Source: JAHJFW01 sp964595075 (lineage in GTDB: Bacteria; Patescibacteriota; Patescibacteriia; 2-12-FULL-60-25). Taken from it: a DNA stretch of 64,000 nucleotides. The DNA is taken from NCBI GenBank assembly GCA_964595075.1, contig CAZQNT010000001.1, positions 1 through 64,000 of the forward strand, in the 5' to 3' direction. Under the pieces are notes generated by a model. That model worked only from the letters and a program-made list of their open reading frames with translations. It did not search any database and was not told the DNA's origin. A program made the position numbers and the translations under genes. This document shows, in pieces, positions 43,836 through 53,241 of the stretch; positions within the stretch are counted from its first letter, which is position 1; each line of letters begins with the position of its first letter.

Positions 43836-45181
43836 TAAATGGGACTATTTTGCGCGAGTATATGAAAAAAGAGCGAGTCATCATTTTCATATGTCTTGCC
43901 ACGTTTCTTATCAGTCTCGTGTACGCGTTTGCATATCGAATTGCGCCGATCGTGGATGCGAAGGCGTATGACAAAATGGGATGGAATATAGCGCAAGGCA
44001 ACGGTTTCCGGCTTGTGCTCGATGTTCCTATTGAGCTGGATGACGCGATTACGTATCAAGGACCCATGTTCCAGTTTTTTCTTGCCGGTATTTATTCCAT
44101 CTTCGGTCATCACATAGAAGCGGTTTGGATAGTACATGCGCTTCTTCGAGCGCTCACGGTTTGTTTAATGTTCGCGACGTGCAAGCTCCTGTTTTCTGAA
44201 ACGAACGGAAGGAGGATAGGGCTCATCGCTGGAGCATTTATAGGATTTTATCCGGATTTGATAGAGATAGCGGCCATGATAATGACCGAAACGCTTTTTT
44301 TGTTTTTATCGGTGCTCACCCTCTATGTTTTTGCGCGTCTTTACAGGAAGATAAGTTACGCTGGAGTCGCCGCGTTAGCATTCGTTCTAGGGATAACGGT
44401 TCTTACGAGATCTACGATACTGGCGTTCAGTCCGTTTCTTTTATATTTTTTGTTTCGCCAAAAAGCCCGTTGGCATATCGGCGTGTTTTTCCTGGTATTG
44501 ACGGCAGTTCTTACTCCGTGGGCGGTTCGTAATTATCTTACATATAACGCATTCATCCCTACGATGGCTAATTTCGGATACAATCTCATCGTTGGAAATC
44601 GTGTCGGACACGACGGAGAAGGCGGTGCGCCTGCAAATCTTCCGGAAATATCGCAGAAGTACGGAATGATCGGAGCGAACGTTTACGGCGTACAATATTT
44701 CAAACAATTCCTACGCGAACACCCGCTATTGTATGTGAAGCTCACGTTGGTTAGAGGAATGAAATATTTTAGCCCTATCCGTCCAATCGGATTTTGGTTC
44801 TATCAGACAGGATGGAAACAGATGGTTTTTGTGATGAGTTCCGCGACCGCGTCATTCGTTCTTTTTGTCTGCGGATTCGCCGGAATCATCGCTGGATTAA
44901 AAGAACGAAAACGCGCCGTGTACTATCTTTGCTGGTTTGCGCTCGTGACGGCCGCCCCGGTTATAGGAATTTTGGTAGAAACGCGGTATCGCTTCCCGAT
45001 CTATCCGTTTATGGCGATATTTGCCGGAATAGCGATTTCCGGTTGGATGGACAATAGAAGAATATATCAGCGGTATTTTGTTTACTCGTTGCTCGCGGTC
45101 ACCGCGATCGGCGGAGCGGATCTGTCGATGGAATTACAAAAAGTGATTTCCAAGGTGAACGGAATTTTTTCTAAACGCTAA
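43832..45181 (+). CDS. ArnT/PMT-like glycosyltransferase (GT-C)
   Basis: A 449-residue polytopic protein that fits the PMT_2/ArnT group, which transfers a sugar from polyprenyl phosphate to a protein or lipid outside the membrane. The first outer loop has an acidic pair (APIVDAKAYDKMGWNIAQGN) followed by TYQGPMFQFFLAGIYSIFG, as in that family. About ten helices follow. The start overlaps the previous stop (ATGA); an internal ATG at 43862 is an alternative. The stop TAA shares bases with the stop of the convergent methyltransferase. Donor and acceptor unknown. Confidence 0.75.
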   Translation: MINGTILREYMKKERVIIFICLATFLISLVYAFAYRIAPIVDAKAYDKMGWNIAQGNGFRLVLDVPIELDDAITYQGPMFQFFLAGIYSIFGHHIEAVWIVHALLRALTVCLMFATCKLLFSETNGRRIGLIAGAFIGFYPDLIEIAAMIMTETLFLFLSVLTLYVFARLYRKISYAGVAALAFVLGITVLTRSTILAFSPFLLYFLFRQKARWHIGVFFLVLTAVLTPWAVRNYLTYNAFIPTMANFGYNLIVGNRVGHDGEGGAPANLPEISQKYGMIGANVYGVQYFKQFLREHPLLYVKLTLVRGMKYFSPIRPIGFWFYQTGWKQMVFVMSSATASFVLFVCGFAGIIAGLKERKRAVYYLCWFALVTAAPVIGILVETRYRFPIYPFMAIFAGIAISGWMDNRRIYQRYFVYSLLAVTAIGGADLSMELQKVISKVNGIFSKR

Positions 45182-46065
45182 ACGTAGATCTGCGGTTTCT
45201 TGGCCACGACGTAAACGCCGCTAGCGGTAATTTCGGCTGCCGGCGTTTTTGCGTAGTATAGATCGAGTAATTTAATAGGGGACAGGATCAGCATAAAGAA
45301 ATAGTTTAGGATTTTTTGCATTGGACGTATTCCGAATGACGCGATAGTCGCAAGCCCGCTTGCCAAAACGATGAGCGACGCGGAGATCGGACCGCTATGC
45401 ACTCCAGATTCGATTACTTCAAAATCTGAAAAGAGCGCGCGCAGTCCTTCGAGGGTAAATCGGCGAAAATCGTTAGGAGATGGATGATATGGGAAAAGAA
45501 ATGGGACGGTTACATAAATTTTGCCGCCAGGTTTTGTGACACGCTTCATTTCCGATACGACGTCCTCCGGTATGCGAATATGTTCCAACACCTCTTCGCA
45601 ACATACGGCATCGAAAGTATTGTCTGCGAACGGCAGTTTTTCCGCCTCTGCAACAATATGAACGTTCGTAAATGGAAAAACGTCAACGTTGATAGCGCGA
45701 GGATGAACGTTGGTAGGACCGGATCCGATGTTAAGCAGCAGATCGGAGTCGTTTGTATTATCGAAGAAGCGCGTTGCCGACAGTCCCGTGAAAATCACAG
45801 GAGCAACAATGCGGATCGCCCACTGGTAAAAATTCGGCCAGCGCTTGAAGAAATTTTTGAAACGATTTTCGGTATCTTTTTTTTCCGCTGTCGCAATTTT
45901 GCAGATCGCGTCGGAACGGATGAGTCGCGGTATGTTTTCGGTATTTGAAAATTCGTTTTTGCAGGATTTGCATTCAAACGATGCCGTAAGCGATCCATGG
46001 CAAACAGGACACACGAGTGGAATCCGTGTTTGTCGAAAAGTTAGAAACGCTTCGGTTGGCGTCAT
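45178..46065 (-). CDS. class I methyltransferase with N-terminal zinc-finger
   Basis: A 295-residue methyltransferase. The N-terminus holds a Trm112-like zinc ribbon (C19, C22, C32, C35: LVCPVCHGSLTASFECKSC). LLNIGSGPTNVHPRAINVDV is motif I, VCCEEVLEHIRIPED the post-motif signature, and VTKPGGKIYVTVPFLFPYHP follows. A hydrophobic stretch near the C-terminus (FGIRPMQKILNYFFMLILSP) suggests contact with the membrane. It is nine bases downstream of a GT2 gene on the same strand. The likely substrate is a sugar or lipid-linked sugar. Confidence 0.82.
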   Translation of the reverse strand: MTPTEAFLTFRQTRIPLVCPVCHGSLTASFECKSCKNEFSNTENIPRLIRSDAICKIATAEKKDTENRFKNFFKRWPNFYQWAIRIVAPVIFTGLSATRFFDNTNDSDLLLNIGSGPTNVHPRAINVDVFPFTNVHIVAEAEKLPFADNTFDAVCCEEVLEHIRIPEDVVSEMKRVTKPGGKIYVTVPFLFPYHPSPNDFRRFTLEGLRALFSDFEVIESGVHSGPISASLIVLASGLATIASFGIRPMQKILNYFFMLILSPIKLLDLYYAKTPAAEITASGVYVVAKKPQIYV

Positions 46066-46074
46066 ACGCGTTTT

Positions 46075-47004
46075 CTATTGCAGATTTTTTCGTTCAGCCA
46101 CTATGTAGTGAGGTCTTTTGCGCGTTTCGTCGTAGGTTCGCCACATGTATTCTCCAAGTATGCCGAGCATCACCATTTGAAGTCCGCCCAGTATCAATAC
46201 GATTACAATGAGCGACGTCCATCCTTGGATCTGCTCCCCTTGGAATATTCGTTTGATCGCTACAAGGATCGCCGCTGTAAATCCAAGAATCGCCGTGGTT
46301 AATCCGACTAGACTCATGAGACGAATCGGGATGAATGAAAATGCGATCGCTGAATCCACAAAGAGTTTGAATTTTTTTGAAAACGTCCATTTAGAGCTAC
46401 CGATTTCGCGCTTGCGTCTTGTATAAGGAATAATTTCCGGAGGAAAGCCGCTCCAGACTATCTGTAGCATGAAATGCGAATTTTTTTCACGCATCGTGCG
46501 TATGATATCCGCGATGCAACGATCAAACAGCACAAAATCAAATCCGCCTTTCGGAACGGTGCTGATAGCGAATTTTCGAATGAATCCCCAAAACACGCCG
46601 GCAAATACTCGATCGATAAAACGGTCTTCCCGGTCGCTTCTTTCGGCTAGGACCAGTTTGGATCCGTTTTGCCATTTCGCCACCATCTGATCTATAAGCT
46701 CCGGAGGGTCTTGCAGATCCGCCATTATGACGGAGATCGCATCACCGGTCGCGTGATCAAGCCCAGCAAGCAGTGCCATATACGCGCCAAAATTGCGCAC
46801 CAGTCGGATAACTTTGATGCGCGGATCTCGAGCCGCGAATTCACAAAGGATCTCGAATGATCTGTCTTTGGAGCCATCATCAACGAATATCAGCTCGCCT
46901 TCGTATCCGTTCAATCGACCCAGTGTATTCTGAAGCGCCAGTACTGTGGTAGGCAGGTTGTTCTCGTTGAAGTAAACGGGTACAATGATTGAGATTTTTA
47001 GCAT
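46075..47004 (-). CDS. glycosyltransferase family 2, GtrB/ArnC-like
   Basis: A 309-residue enzyme that would charge undecaprenyl phosphate with one sugar. I start it at 47004, because KISIIVPVYFNENNLPTTV begins there; the longer frame adds a non-homologous tail. LIFVDDGSKDRS and VIMADLQDPPELI hold the acidic motifs, KWTFSKKFKLFVDSAIAFSF and two C-terminal helices (LMSLVGLTTAILGFTAAILV; WTSLIVIVLILGGLQMVMLG) match GtrB-type proteins, which deliver sugars to GT-C enzymes. That fits the many GT-C-like proteins here. It is divergent from the SDR gene at 47063, 58 bases away. Confidence 0.88.
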   Translation of the reverse strand: MLKISIIVPVYFNENNLPTTVLALQNTLGRLNGYEGELIFVDDGSKDRSFEILCEFAARDPRIKVIRLVRNFGAYMALLAGLDHATGDAISVIMADLQDPPELIDQMVAKWQNGSKLVLAERSDREDRFIDRVFAGVFWGFIRKFAISTVPKGGFDFVLFDRCIADIIRTMREKNSHFMLQIVWSGFPPEIIPYTRRKREIGSSKWTFSKKFKLFVDSAIAFSFIPIRLMSLVGLTTAILGFTAAILVAIKRIFQGEQIQGWTSLIVIVLILGGLQMVMLGILGEYMWRTYDETRKRPHYIVAERKNLQ

Positions 47005-47062
47005 AACGTTCGCTTGATAGTTTTGACTGAATGAGGTTAACATAAAGAGGTTTATTGCGTCT

Positions 47063-48013
47063 ATGACGGGCAACGGAGCTAATGAACCGATTCGAAAGTG
47101 GATATTGACCGGAGGCGCCGGGTTTTTGGGTACCAATTTTCTACAATCGTCAAAGCCGGAAGACGGAGAGATAGTGGTTCTCGATAGGCGTATCTCGCGA
47201 TGGCAGGTTAAGAAACCGTGGATTCGTTACATCGATCAGGATGTGCGCGAGGTCGAAGCGTTTCGATCCGAGCTGGAACCAGATTCAGTAGTCGTTCACA
47301 TGGCGAGCGTTTCGTATCCCGGTAAGGCGGAGCACATGATTGAGTCCGATATTCAGGACAACGTTCTCGGCACGTTTCGCTTTGCCAACGCATGCGCCGA
47401 CCAAGGAGTAAGAGCTTTTTTATTTTTATCCAGCGGCGGCGCGATATACGGCGATCAACCCATGTCTCCTATTCCTGAAGAGGCGAATCCGAAGCCGAAG
47501 AGCGCCTATGGAGCCATGAAGCTCGCTACCGAACATTATCTTCGAATAGTAAATCAGCTCCGCGGTCTTCCGATTGCGAGTCTTCGCGCAGCCAACCCTT
47601 TTGGTCCTTGGCATCCAGGGGTCGGTCAGGGAGCGATAAATGTTTTTTTGCATAAGATGGTTCATGATGAAGAAATTCAAATCTGGGGAGATGGTGAACA
47701 GGTTAGGGACTATATACCGGTAGCGGACGTGTGTAGCGCCATTCGAACAATCGGCAAAGGGTTCAAAGAAGGGTGTGAAGCGTATAACATAGGAAGCGGG
47801 GAGGGGAGAACGTTGAAAGATACATTGAGAGTTGCCGGCGTAGTTACAGGAAAAACTCCGAAAGTAAAATATTTTCCGGGTCGCGTTGTCGACGTCGATT
47901 CAAACATATTGGATACGACCAAGATAAAAAACAAATTTGGATGGCGATCCGAAATTTCGTTTCATGATGCGCTTGAAGAAGCTTATAACTGGATGATGTT
48001 GCAAGCGATGTAA
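47063..48013 (+). CDS. NAD-dependent epimerase/dehydratase (extended SDR)
   Basis: A 316-residue extended SDR. ILTGGAGFLGTN (14-25) binds NAD; Y149 and K153 in SAYGAMKLATE are catalytic; SLRAANPFGPWHPG and RDYIPVADVCSAI point to the UDP-glucose 4-epimerase-like side of the family. It probably makes one nucleotide sugar of the glycan. 26 bases separate it from the SGNH gene downstream. Confidence 0.85.
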   Translation: MTGNGANEPIRKWILTGGAGFLGTNFLQSSKPEDGEIVVLDRRISRWQVKKPWIRYIDQDVREVEAFRSELEPDSVVVHMASVSYPGKAEHMIESDIQDNVLGTFRFANACADQGVRAFLFLSSGGAIYGDQPMSPIPEEANPKPKSAYGAMKLATEHYLRIVNQLRGLPIASLRAANPFGPWHPGVGQGAINVFLHKMVHDEEIQIWGDGEQVRDYIPVADVCSAIRTIGKGFKEGCEAYNIGSGEGRTLKDTLRVAGVVTGKTPKVKYFPGRVVDVDSNILDTTKIKNKFGWRSEISFHDALEEAYNWMMLQAM

Positions 48014-48039
48014 ATTCCGTTTTTACGGAAAAATTGTTC

Positions 48040-49257
48040 ATGCAAGAAGACGAAATACAAATGGCTCATGACTCGGGATCGATTCACATGGATCCTCCGG
48101 TAGCAACTACGAAGACAAAGATCGTTCTAGTGTTTTTTGGCCTGTTAGTAATTGCGGTCTTTTTGGAGATTGGACTTCGTCTTTTTGGTATAAACTCTGC
48201 TGATATGAAGATAACGGATACAAAGACAGGTTTGCGCACGTTTGCTCCGAATTCTTCAATTAAATACAGTACACCGTGTTTTTCGAATATTATCGTTACC
48301 AATAGCAAGGGGTTTCATAGTCCGGAGTTTTCGATCGAAAAACCGCAAGAAGTAAAACGAATAGTGATTATTGGAGATTCTTTCGTTGAATCAGCTCAAG
48401 TCACTATTGAGAAAAGTTTTTGGCACGTTTTGGAACAGAAACTTAACACTAACGGATCCGGCATTCGCTATGAAGTAATCCCTTTGGGTATAGGGGGAAA
48501 CGGAACGCTGGCGAATTTCGATTACCTTGTTTCGTATGGGTTGCAATACGCGCCGGATCTTGTGATTAACGAGTATAATCCCGGAGACACGAATAACGAC
48601 AAAGAGATAACGGATTTTGATGAGCGACTTAGGCGAATCATCGAAAAGGGAGAAAACAAAAAACTGACCGCGAAGGCTCCGGTCATGACAACGAAAGAAT
48701 ATATTAAAGGCGTTGTTAAGTCAGTAGTAAAGCATTCGTCGCTGGTCGTAAATCTTTATTCCAAGTACTTGTCTTTGAAATCACGTTCGCGATCAAACGG
48801 TGACATTGCAGCCGGAGTAAAATCAAATATATACGAACAGACTTTTTACGAGCATCCCGATTCTAGAACTGAAGATGCGTGGCAACGCCAAGCAAAAACA
48901 TTGCAAGCGATGAAGCTATCCGCGGATTCAAAAGAGGCGAATTTTCTTCTTGTTTCAATTGCTGACGCGGTTCGTGTTCCGCCACTTCGTGATGCGTTTA
49001 TAGCTCAATTCAACAAGCCGGACGAAATATTTTTAGATGAACCGGAAAGACGATTACAGCGAATTGCGGATGACGGAGCTTTCTCTTTTTTTCAAATGTT
49101 ACCGATTTTTTACGAACGAGTAGAGCGTGAAGGAGTGAAAGATTTAAGTTGGAGCTGCGATTCGCATTATAATGAGACCGGAAACGCCTGGGCGGCTGAT
49201 GCGCTTTTTGACTATTTGCAACAACATCCCGATCTGCTAAAAATAGACAAACTATGA
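48040..49257 (+). CDS. membrane-anchored SGNH-hydrolase-like protein
   Basis: A 405-residue protein with one N-terminal transmembrane helix (about 27-48) and an outer SGNH-type domain. Ser114 in IIGDSFVES is the likely nucleophile and D374/H376 in CDSHYNETGN complete the catalytic pair, as in esterases and O-acetyltransferases of AlgX/DltD type. GIGGNGTLANFDYLV gives the block III Gly/Asn. It may add or remove acyl groups on the surface glycan. The end overlaps the next small gene (ATGA), which opens a carbamoyltransferase module, so it is probably part of that unit. A TTG at 48034 adds two residues. Confidence 0.8.
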   Translation: MQEDEIQMAHDSGSIHMDPPVATTKTKIVLVFFGLLVIAVFLEIGLRLFGINSADMKITDTKTGLRTFAPNSSIKYSTPCFSNIIVTNSKGFHSPEFSIEKPQEVKRIVIIGDSFVESAQVTIEKSFWHVLEQKLNTNGSGIRYEVIPLGIGGNGTLANFDYLVSYGLQYAPDLVINEYNPGDTNNDKEITDFDERLRRIIEKGENKKLTAKAPVMTTKEYIKGVVKSVVKHSSLVVNLYSKYLSLKSRSRSNGDIAAGVKSNIYEQTFYEHPDSRTEDAWQRQAKTLQAMKLSADSKEANFLLVSIADAVRVPPLRDAFIAQFNKPDEIFLDEPERRLQRIADDGAFSFFQMLPIFYERVEREGVKDLSWSCDSHYNETGNAWAADALFDYLQQHPDLLKIDKL

Positions 49258-49439
49258 TTTCACAAATGCTCCGTTCGCAAAAAATGCGTCTTCAAACAAT
49301 CCGGTCGTTGTTTAAATTTCTATGGTTGAATAAGATGTGGTGGATGATGCCGATAGTCGCCGTATTGCTAGTTTTCTCTCTCATTATGATTTTCGCTGCC
49401 AGCTCGCCGCTAGGACCGTTTATTTATGCAATTTTTTGA
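49254..49439 (+). CDS. small membrane protein, DUF5989-like
   Basis: A 61-residue protein with one strong membrane helix (MWWMMPIVAVLLVFSLIMIF) and a conserved-looking end AASSPLGPFIYAIF, as in DUF5989 proteins, which are often encoded beside NodU-type carbamoyltransferases. It overlaps the preceding SGNH gene by ATGA and the next small gene by 14 bases. Its function is unknown; the fixed neighbourhood suggests a partner that brings the carbamoyltransferase to the membrane. Confidence 0.72.
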   Translation: MISQMLRSQKMRLQTIRSLFKFLWLNKMWWMMPIVAVLLVFSLIMIFAASSPLGPFIYAIF

Positions 49440-49668
49440 TTTGAGAAGGTTTGTTAATACCGCCGTGCTTCAAGTGAAGCTTTTATTTGAAGCGGTCGGG
49501 AGTGTGATATCGGTGGTTTTTTTGACAGCGTTTTACTATACGATTTTTTTGGTAATCGCGATCCCTATGCGTCTTATTGGCAACCAGTTTGCGCCTGTCG
49601 ATAACGATACGAANNNNNNNNNNTCGCGTGTTTATTTGTCAAGATCCGATTTGACGGATGAATTTTGA
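49426..49668 (+). CDS. small membrane protein of the carbamoyltransferase module (10 N inside)
   Basis: About 80 residues with one or two helices (AVGSVISVVFLTAFYYTIFL, VIAIPMRLIG) and a soluble C-terminus ending RVYLSRSDLTDEF. It is placed like the SxtJ-type proteins found between DUF5989 and carbamoyltransferase genes, but it is shorter. Four residues are unknown because of the N run. The stop lies one base before the ATG of the carbamoyltransferase. No function is known. Confidence 0.6.
   Translation: MQFFDLRRFVNTAVLQVKLLFEAVGSVISVVFLTAFYYTIFLVIAIPMRLIGNQFAPVDNDTXXXXSRVYLSRSDLTDEF
49614..49623. other. assembly gap (10 N) inside a small membrane-protein gene
   Basis: Ten N that leave the frame open if their number is right. 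Confidence 0.9.
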
Positions 49669-49669
49669 T

Positions 49670-51466
49670 ATGAGAGTTCTTGGACTTTCTTTTTTTTATC
49701 ATGATGCCGCGGCATGCCTATTGGTGGACGGCGTTCCCGTTGCAATGTCGGAAGAGGAACGATTCTCGCGTAGGAAACATGATTCCGGTTATCCCGAGAT
49801 GACCGTGGATTTTGTTTTGAAAACCGCAGGAATATCCACAAACGATCTTGACGCCGTAGTTTTTTATGAAAAACCGTTTCTTAAACTGGAGCGTATTATC
49901 AAATCAGCGTTAGCGACTTTTCCAACAGCGCCACTCGTTTTCGCGGATTCTGTAAAAACTCTGTTTACGTCCAAGTTATGGATTCGTAATTTGATCAGCG
50001 CCAAACTTGATATTCCAGCGGAAAAAATACATTTTTCAGGGCATCATCTTTCGCATATGGCGGCTTCGTATTTTTCAAGTCCTTGGGATAGAGCGGCGAT
50101 TCTTTCGGTTGACGGGGTAGGGGAGTGGGCGACTACCACTTTAGGTATTGGCGAAGGCAATAATATAAAAGTGTTGAAGGAGATAAATTATCCTCACTCG
50201 CTCGGTCTTCTGTATTCCGCCGTAACAGCTTTTTTGGGATTTGAAGTAAACGAAGGCGAGTACAAGGTTATGGGGATGGCTCCGTATGGCACGCCGAAAT
50301 ATGCGGATCGCATACGTAAACTCATTAGATTTTATCCTGACGGGTCGTATTCGTTGAATTTGGAGTATTTTTCGTTCCATCGTTCGACTAAGCATACGTA
50401 CTCGAAGAAATTTGTCGAACTGTTCGGTGAAGCGCGGGATCCCAAGTCGCATTTTTTTACTCGCGCAACAGGATGGCCGAGTTATTTTGGAGATAAACCG
50501 GTTGGAGAAACGTTCGACCGTTTAGCTGAAGAACAGGAATATTACGCTGACGTAGCGGCATCGGTGCAGTCGGTGTTGGAAGAGGCGATGGTGCGTCTTG
50601 CCAAGGCGCTTTACGTAGAAACGAAGGTTGAACGCCTTTGCCTAGCCGGCGGAGTCGCGTTGAACTCGGTGGCGAATTGGAAGATAGCTCAGGAAACGCA
50701 GTTTAAGGAATTGTTTATTCAGCCCGCAGCAGGGGATGCGGGAGGTGCGCTTGGCGCCGCTTTGGCTTATGAGTATATTGGCTCGGAGAAGAAGCGGTCT
50801 TTTGTTTTCGAGAACGCTTTTTACGGAGCTTCGTTCACTACCGCCGAGATCACGAGAGCGCTTGATGCCGAGGGGGTAAAATACAGTATCGTTGCGGATG
50901 AATACGCTCTTATCGAACAAACGGCTCAAGCGCTTGTGGACGGAAAGGTGATAGGGTGGTTTCACGGTCGGTTCGAGTGGGGACCGCGTGCTTTAGGGAG
51001 TCGATCCATTTTGGCCGACCCGCGCCGCGAAGACATGAAGGATATTGTTAATACGAAGATCAAGTTTCGTGAACCTTACAGACCTTTTGCCCCGTCCGTT
51101 CTTCAAGAACGAGCCGGGGAATGGTTTGATTTGCCAAATGCGGAATTTCATCAGCCGGCGCGATTTATGCTTTATGTCGTACCCGTTAGAGCGGATAAAC
51201 GCGAACGGATTCCGGCAATAACCCACGTTGACGGATCCGCGCGTCCTCAGCTCGTCAGGCGTCAGGACGTTCCACGGTATTATCGTCTGATCGAGAGGTT
51301 TTATGAAAAATCAGGAGTACCGCTCGTGCTCGACACGTCGTTCAATCTTAAGGGGGAGCCGATCGTCACGACTCCGATTAATGCATTGAATACTTTTCGT
51401 AAAAGCGGGATGGATATGCTCGTATTGGAGAACGTGATTGTTAATCGTTCGGATCTTCCGGAATAA
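49670..51466 (+). CDS. carbamoyltransferase (NodU/CmcH family)
   Basis: A 598-residue enzyme from the ATG at 49670 (an upstream ATG at 49658 overlaps the neighbour). It transfers a carbamoyl group from carbamoyl phosphate, through carbamoyl-AMP, to a hydroxyl. The N-terminal Kae1-like half shows FYHDAAACLLVDGVPVA, EEERFSRRKHD, SGHHLSHMAASYFSSPWDRA, LSVDGVGEW and GLLYSAVTAFLGFE; the C-terminal half shows GWFHGRFEWGPRALGSRSIL and FREPYRPFAPSV. Both halves and the length are normal for the family. It most likely carbamoylates a sugar of the surface glycan. The gene is coupled to the two small membrane-protein genes upstream. Confidence 0.93.
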   Translation: MRVLGLSFFYHDAAACLLVDGVPVAMSEEERFSRRKHDSGYPEMTVDFVLKTAGISTNDLDAVVFYEKPFLKLERIIKSALATFPTAPLVFADSVKTLFTSKLWIRNLISAKLDIPAEKIHFSGHHLSHMAASYFSSPWDRAAILSVDGVGEWATTTLGIGEGNNIKVLKEINYPHSLGLLYSAVTAFLGFEVNEGEYKVMGMAPYGTPKYADRIRKLIRFYPDGSYSLNLEYFSFHRSTKHTYSKKFVELFGEARDPKSHFFTRATGWPSYFGDKPVGETFDRLAEEQEYYADVAASVQSVLEEAMVRLAKALYVETKVERLCLAGGVALNSVANWKIAQETQFKELFIQPAAGDAGGALGAALAYEYIGSEKKRSFVFENAFYGASFTTAEITRALDAEGVKYSIVADEYALIEQTAQALVDGKVIGWFHGRFEWGPRALGSRSILADPRREDMKDIVNTKIKFREPYRPFAPSVLQERAGEWFDLPNAEFHQPARFMLYVVPVRADKRERIPAITHVDGSARPQLVRRQDVPRYYRLIERFYEKSGVPLVLDTSFNLKGEPIVTTPINALNTFRKSGMDMLVLENVIVNRSDLPE

Positions 51467-51471
51467 TTCGT

Positions 51472-53241
51472 ATGACATTCGTGGCGCCTTTATTCAGATG
51501 GTTTGCCAGTCACTGGCTCGCGCTTATACTCGCGGCGATTGTTGGCGGATTTTCTGTAGCTCCTCACGTTATTGCGACTCGAATGCTCGGCTCGCAATAT
51601 CGCGGTATTCCTTTTATGTATTTGGATAACGAAGATTATTACATCGCGCGTGTGCAGGAGATTAGGGACGGACATTGGCCGGCCGGCTCACCGTTTTTGT
51701 TTGAAGGAAAGGATGCATCTGCTGTACAGCCGGCAACGGGCGAGCTTATTTTTTATGTGTTGCCTTCAAAATTATTTGGTCTGAGCGCAATCTCCTTCGC
51801 TGTATTCTCAAAATTTCTTTTTCCGGCCATGTTGTTTTTGCTCGTTTATTGGCTTGTTCTGTTGATGACGGTTGAACGCGAGAGCGCGGGTCAAAGGCTC
51901 TCAGCTATTGTCGCCGGCTTGCTCTCAACTATCGGATACCAATTTGCGCCACTGTCTTCCTTCGAAGCGTATTTTTTGGGCGCAGCTACGCCAACGGATC
52001 TTTCGATTTGGACGCGTCCGGTTAATCCTGTGACCGGCGGATTACTTTTGTTTTTATGCCTTATATGTTTGTGGAAACTTTTTTCAAATAAACTTTGGAA
52101 GTCCGCATTGATTGGAGGGGTATTGATCGGTGCATCGTCGTTTTATTTGTTCAGTTGGGCTATTTCAATTACGGTCGCGGCATTACTTACTGTTGTCGCC
52201 GTAATAAAAAAAGACGCAGCATTGGTTAAACGATTGTTTGTCTTGGGATTACTTGGAACGGCTCCATTTTTTTACTTTATGTATTCACTTTTCCGTATTT
52301 CTGGGGATGATGGAATGCAGGCTTCTTTTCGACAGGGCTTATTATTGACACGCGCGCCATTGTTAAACAAAACGCTTTTAGCGTGCCTGGTCGTTTTTCT
52401 CGTCCTGTCGTTGTTGAGCGCTTGGCGTGAACGAAAGAGCGGGAAGTCATTTTTTTTAGAACCATGGTGGATATTTTGCTTCACGATGATAATAGGAGGT
52501 CTCGCGGTTTTAAATCAGCAACTTCTAACCGGTCGTACGGTTTGGCCATATCACTTCGTTCAGTACACTAAACCGATGACGTACATCGTATTGGTTATTA
52601 TTTTTACTAAAACAATTCGTCCGATTTCGGAAGTGGCGTGGAAGACGGTTTTGTTATTTATTTCGTTCGCAGTGTTCGTCAATGCGCTTGTTATGACCAG
52701 CGGTACGTTTTCCGCGCTCCCGGCGTTTGCCGCTTTGCAGTCCGATTCCGATGTTTATAACTGGGTACGGCTTTACGCGCCAAAGGATTGCGTGATTTTG
52801 ACAGACCCGACGAATACTCGTCATGCGCAATGGATCCCCGCATTTACGTCTTGTAACGTATATCTGACGCATTACACGTTATCCGGCGTTTCCACCGAGC
52901 GCATGTTGCATAATTTTTATTTTTGGATGCGGCAAAATGATGTTACGGAAGAGTCGGCATATTCATTTTTACAAGATCATCAAGGGGAGATTTTGGAAGC
53001 TTTTTTCGAAGATTGGCGCGAGCTATACGGGCAACGTCCAAATAACGCGTTAACTAGAAAACGAACGGAGCTCGTTTCAGGTTACGCTGAATTTCTAAAG
53101 ACCCCTTTTCAGGAATCTTTACACAAGTATCGCGTTGATTATTTTTTGACAGGCGAACCGCTTTCGGAAGAGAAGTTGCGTTTGTACGGAGTTAGAGAGA
53201 AGCTATTCGAATTCGATGGCTCATATTTGTATGCTTTTTGA
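51472..53241 (+). CDS. large polytopic membrane protein, GT-C-like
   Basis: A 589-residue protein with about twelve helices and a C-terminal soluble domain from about residue 415. The first outer loop has YLDNEDYYIARVQEIRDGHW, an acidic motif placed as in GT-C enzymes. The C-terminal part (DVYNWVRLYAPKDCVILTDP, TNTRHAQWIPAFTSCNVY) recalls the corresponding region of the 41937 group (VPEKDAVCTDPETAAFLG), so they are probably distant relatives. It starts six bases after the carbamoyltransferase stop and overlaps the next gene's start by 11 bases. The exact activity is unknown. Confidence 0.62.
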   Translation: MTFVAPLFRWFASHWLALILAAIVGGFSVAPHVIATRMLGSQYRGIPFMYLDNEDYYIARVQEIRDGHWPAGSPFLFEGKDASAVQPATGELIFYVLPSKLFGLSAISFAVFSKFLFPAMLFLLVYWLVLLMTVERESAGQRLSAIVAGLLSTIGYQFAPLSSFEAYFLGAATPTDLSIWTRPVNPVTGGLLLFLCLICLWKLFSNKLWKSALIGGVLIGASSFYLFSWAISITVAALLTVVAVIKKDAALVKRLFVLGLLGTAPFFYFMYSLFRISGDDGMQASFRQGLLLTRAPLLNKTLLACLVVFLVLSLLSAWRERKSGKSFFLEPWWIFCFTMIIGGLAVLNQQLLTGRTVWPYHFVQYTKPMTYIVLVIIFTKTIRPISEVAWKTVLLFISFAVFVNALVMTSGTFSALPAFAALQSDSDVYNWVRLYAPKDCVILTDPTNTRHAQWIPAFTSCNVYLTHYTLSGVSTERMLHNFYFWMRQNDVTEESAYSFLQDHQGEILEAFFEDWRELYGQRPNNALTRKRTELVSGYAEFLKTPFQESLHKYRVDYFLTGEPLSEEKLRLYGVREKLFEFDGSYLYAF

